64,000 nt of DNA from Pseudobacter ginsenosidimutans. Its GTDB lineage: Bacteria; Bacteroidota; Bacteroidia; Chitinophagales; Chitinophagaceae. Shown in pieces: positions 63,383 to 64,000 of this stretch (position 1 is the first letter of the stretch; each line of letters begins with the position of its first letter). A program made the position numbers and the translations under genes. Location of the stretch: NCBI RefSeq assembly GCF_007970185.1, contig NZ_CP042431.1, positions 4,650,001 to 4,714,000 on the forward strand, read 5' to 3'. The notes under the pieces are model-generated. The model made no database searches, was not told the DNA's origin, and worked only from the letters and a program-made list of their open reading frames with translations.

Positions 63383-64000
63383 ATGAGAAAAGAGGAACGA
63401 CACAAGCTTATCCTGAGGGAAATCAACCTCCATAACAAGGTGCTGTCAACGGATTTAAGTTCATTGCTGAAGATTTCGGATGATACGGTCAGGAGGGATT
63501 TGAAGGAATTGGCAGAATCGGGGAAAGTGTTGAAAGTGCATGGCGGGGCAGCCAGTAAATCATTTGTTGCGCCTTTCAATGCGCAAAACGAAGTTTATGC
63601 GTTAATGGAGAAGAAGAAAATTGCAGAAAAAACGCTAAAACTGATCCGCAACAATATGGTCATTCTCACGGAAGGAGGAACTACCATACTGGAGTTTGCG
63701 AAAATGATCCCGGATACACTGAAGGTTACTTTCTTCACTATCAGTCCTCAGGTAGCGATCACCTTATCCGAACACAGCAATTTAGATGTGATTACCATTG
63801 GGGGTAAACTTAATAAGAATGCCAATCTGCATATTGGAGCCAGTGTTATCAATGAACTGTCTGATCTCAAAGTGGATCTCAGTTTACTGGGAGCTAATGC
63901 TTTTTCTTCAGAAGAAGGATTGACAGATATGGACTGGGAAATCGTACAGGTAAAAAAAGCCATTATCAGGGCTTCTAAAAAAAGCGCAGTGCTGAGTATT
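63383..64000 (+). CDS. DeoR/GlpR-family transcriptional regulator (3' truncated by window edge)
   Basis: 206 codons are visible and the frame is open at the right edge. The N-terminal DeoR helix-turn-helix (~1-57) reads RKEERHKLILREINLHNKVLSTDLSSLLKISDDTVRRDLKELAE, followed by KVLKVHGGA. A sugar-phosphate-binding DeoR domain begins at ~75 (KKKIAEKTLKLIRNNMVILTEGGTTILEFA) with IGGKLNKNA and NAFSSEEGLTD. It is divergent from the amino-sugar PUL, so a likely role is control of that locus in response to an amino-sugar phosphate. The adjacent repeated boxes are candidate binding sites. About 45 residues are missing at the C-terminus compared with the usual ~250. Confidence 0.85.
   Translation, partial: MRKEERHKLILREINLHNKVLSTDLSSLLKISDDTVRRDLKELAESGKVLKVHGGAASKSFVAPFNAQNEVYALMEKKKIAEKTLKLIRNNMVILTEGGTTILEFAKMIPDTLKVTFFTISPQVAITLSEHSNLDVITIGGKLNKNANLHIGASVINELSDLKVDLSLLGANAFSSEEGLTDMDWEIVQVKKAIIRASKKSAVLSI

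Overview
The window looks like a chromosome segment of a Bacteroidota bacterium, most likely family Chitinophagaceae (Chitinophaga or a relative). Reasons: three SusC/SusD pairs, two ECF-sigma/FecR anti-sigma cassettes, type IX secretion (T9SS) sorting tails, DUF3810, DUF6580 and DUF1735 families, a GldF-GldG fusion, absence of Shine-Dalgarno sequences, and TAnnTTTG-type -7 promoter elements. No rRNA, tRNA, IS element, integrase or CRISPR array was found. No species is assigned.

1-7.8 kb is mostly housekeeping: the tail of a DUF6580 membrane protein, an Abi-family HEPN protein with a divergent candidate small RNA beside it, a lipoprotein, RNase HI, an acyl-CoA carboxylase beta subunit, a DUF3810 zincin-like membrane protein, dCTP deaminase, a phosphopantetheinyl transferase and a DUF2130 coiled-coil protein. 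8.0-14.6 kb is a compact six-gene operon closed by a strong terminator: three phage tail-collar (MdpB-like) proteins, a cytoplasmic periplasmic-binding-fold protein, a formyltransferase and a large secreted propeller protein with a T9SS tail. I cannot match this set to a described system. 14.8-21.9 kb is a sigma-FecR-SusC-SusD cassette without catabolic enzymes.

22.1-23.7 kb holds two paralogous cysteine-patterned secreted peptides (DUF6520-like) and a MauE/DoxX-like membrane protein. 24.3-28.7 kb carries an ankyrin protein, a GH43-type enzyme without signal peptide, a cation/proton antiporter and a GNAT acetyltransferase. 28.8-34.5 kb is a TetR-controlled tripartite efflux system (TolC, EmrA-like, EmrB-like) followed by a universal stress gene with a frameshift. 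The same 14-bp palindrome lies before tetR and before the efflux genes. 34.5-37.8 kb encodes a Gld-type ABC transporter. 37.8-44.8 kb is a second sigma-FecR-SusC-SusD cassette on the minus strand, with a second candidate small RNA in the fecR-susC gap.

45.1-63.2 kb is one long minus-strand polysaccharide utilisation locus for amino-sugar glycans: SusC, SusD, a DUF1735 plus tachylectin-like surface lipoprotein, GH89 alpha-N-acetylglucosaminidase, MurQ-type etherase, GH20 beta-hexosaminidase, a ceramidase-like protein with an inserted propeller, a sugar MFS permease, a BadF-family amino-sugar kinase, a secreted GH43 with ricin lectin and T9SS tail, and a GH5-like lipoprotein. A divergent DeoR/GlpR-type regulator runs off the right edge. 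The kinase, permease and etherase together resemble the MurTKQ salvage route of Tannerella, so the locus probably takes up GlcNAc and perhaps MurNAc and feeds both into amino-sugar phosphate metabolism.
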